Source: CAYSAQ01 sp964429235
Lineage (GTDB): Bacteria > Margulisbacteria > Riflemargulisbacteria > GWF2-35-9 > DYQY01
Direction of reading: 5' to 3'
Assembly: GCA_964429235.1 (NCBI GenBank)
Contig: CAYSAQ010000004.1
Coordinates: 78,531-142,530 of the forward strand
DNA: 64,000 bases
Shown here: positions 63,135 to 64,000 of the stretch, piece by piece
Numbering within the stretch: the first letter of the stretch is position 1
How the letters are laid out: each line of letters begins with the position of its first letter
Notes under the pieces: generated by a model
The model's input: only the letters and a program-made list of their open reading frames with translations
Database searches by the model: none
Told to the model about the DNA's origin: nothing
Made by a program: the position numbers and the translations under genes

Positions 63135-64000
63135 TGTATTAGCAAAATGCAAACAAGCTAAGGAGATAGCTAAATTCCTTAATACAGCTAAGCCAGAGCT
63201 AAAAAATAGAGGGCTTACTACTATGGCTAAAGCTCTTAGACAAAATAAAGATTACTTAATATCAGAAAATAAAAAAGATATTAATAATGGAATGAAAAAA
63301 AACATAGGAAAAGCTCTTTTAGATAGACTTACTCTAAACGATGAAAGAATCGAAGGTATGGCTGAGGGACTAGAAATAGTAATAGACTTACCAGACCCAG
63401 TTGGAGAAAAGCTAGACGAATGGACTAACACAAATGGTCTTAAAATAAAAAAAGTAAGAGTTCCTTTAGGTGTTATCGGAATTATCTATGAAGCAAGACC
63501 AAACGTAACTGTTGATGCAGCAGGACTTACACTTAAAACATCAAATGCTGTTGTACTAAGAGGTTCATCTTCTGCTATCAAATCTAATATAGCTTTAGTG
63601 AGAGTACTTAATAGTGCACTAGAAGCTTCTGGATTCCCAGAAAATACTATTAATCTAATAGAAGACACTTCTCGTGAAACAGTAAAAGAACTAGTTACTA
63701 TGAAAGAATACGTAGATTTAGTAATACCAAGAGGTGGCGCTGGTCTAATAAATGCAGTAGTAACAACTGCTACTGTGCCATGTATAGAAACAGGCAGTGG
63801 AAACTGTCATGTATATGTAGATAAAGCTGCAGACTTAGATATGGCTGCAAAAATAATAATAAACTCTAAAGTGCAAAGACCAAGTGTCTGTAATGCTGCG
63901 GAATCACTATTAGTACACAAAGACGTGGCTATGGATTTTTTGCCAGATGTTATCGATGCACTGCAAAAAAGCAATGTTGAGGTTCTTGGCTGCGATCGCA
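63127..64000 (+). CDS. proA: Gamma-glutamyl phosphate reductase (3' partial)
   Basis: The first 291 codons lie in the window; the end is beyond. SD AGGAGG precedes the ATG. KVRVPLGVIGIIYEARPNVT, DLVIPRGGAGLI, ETGSGNCHVYVD and PSVCNAAESLL with the catalytic Cys identify ProA. It follows proB in the proline operon. Runs off the window edge. Confidence 0.97.
   Translation, partial: MSDVLAKCKQAKEIAKFLNTAKPELKNRGLTTMAKALRQNKDYLISENKKDINNGMKKNIGKALLDRLTLNDERIEGMAEGLEIVIDLPDPVGEKLDEWTNTNGLKIKKVRVPLGVIGIIYEARPNVTVDAAGLTLKTSNAVVLRGSSSAIKSNIALVRVLNSALEASGFPENTINLIEDTSRETVKELVTMKEYVDLVIPRGGAGLINAVVTTATVPCIETGSGNCHVYVDKAADLDMAAKIIINSKVQRPSVCNAAESLLVHKDVAMDFLPDVIDALQKSNVEVLGCDR

Noticed and set aside
1..64000. 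CRISPR arrays, prophage or intact insertion sequences
   Set aside because: No regularly spaced direct repeats, cas genes, phage structural genes or transposase ORFs were seen.

Overview
The window is about 64 kb of AT-rich, densely packed bacterial chromosome. It reads as ordinary chromosome rather than plasmid or phage, with no rRNA operon, CRISPR array or intact transposon. The standard code is used, since TGA serves as a stop. The cell is diderm: there is a Q+2 lipoprotein, a PorV-like outer-membrane protein, a second broken beta-barrel gene, and a secreted protease with a type-IX-secretion-like C-terminal domain. It is anaerobic and hydrogen-metabolising: two [FeFe]-hydrogenase proteins, Rex, thioredoxin-like ferredoxins, a CoA-disulfide-reductase-type flavoprotein and a probably Na+-pumping pyrophosphatase. 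This mix suggests a fermentative candidate-phylum lineage such as the Margulisbacteria/Saganbacteria relatives of Cyanobacteria. That affiliation is inference and cannot be settled from this window.

Layout. 1-8 kb: a partial flavoprotein, a DUF302 protein, then a compact Rex-headed operon (rex, ferredoxin, sensory hydrogenase, SpoIIE-type phosphatase, ferredoxin, group-B-like hydrogenase) with a clear promoter and palindromic operator, followed by ywbE and a UPF0178 gene. 8-10.6 kb: a small accessory patch with a YdeI-family gene, a 12-codon remnant of a type I methylase start coupled to dinD, a GC-rich island, tRNA-Asp, tRNA-Lys and a 23-codon basic micro-gene. 10.6-14.6 kb: a TPR protein, a FlgO-like lipoprotein, and a protein that joins a FliF/YscJ-like membrane module to FliG middle and C-terminal domains. 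14.6-17.1 kb: ispF, cysS, thiE. 17.1-24.2 kb: a large protease-like protein without a signal peptide, an unknown protein, and on the minus strand a degenerate receiver, a second membrane-anchored FliG-like protein and a six-hairpin glycosidase. 24.3-34.6 kb: metF, purC, a GH5 glycosidase, mtnN, a ROK kinase, hisH, hisA, a LOG-family protein, coaE, uvrB. 34.6-37 kb: the S8 protease and PorV-like pair. 37.2-51.6 kb: mostly housekeeping (mreB, gmk, rpoZ, priA, yqeG, ruvA, ruvC, coaB, coaC, cyclophilin, rsmD, coaD, rph, aroK, an M24 peptidase). 51.8-64 kb: hppA, glf, an HD-domain hydrolase, tandem nucleotidyltransferase-fold paralogs, a carbonic anhydrase, two unknowns, glmS, proB and partial proA.

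The strongest candidate for something undescribed is the pair of membrane-anchored FliG-like proteins. No FliM, FliN, export-apparatus, rod, hook or flagellin gene is seen in this window. One copy carries the FliG torque-helix signature fused to a single-pass FliF-like module and ends in a FliM-like acidic motif. The other sits in an operon with a receiver that has lost its phospho-acceptor. Together with the FlgO-like lipoprotein and TPR protein they could form a minimal rotor-like or secretion-associated envelope complex.

Several genes have a -10-like hexamer 6-9 bases before the start codon and no Shine-Dalgarno, which suggests leaderless mRNAs. Palindromic GC-rich repeats lie between transcription units from 37 kb onwards.
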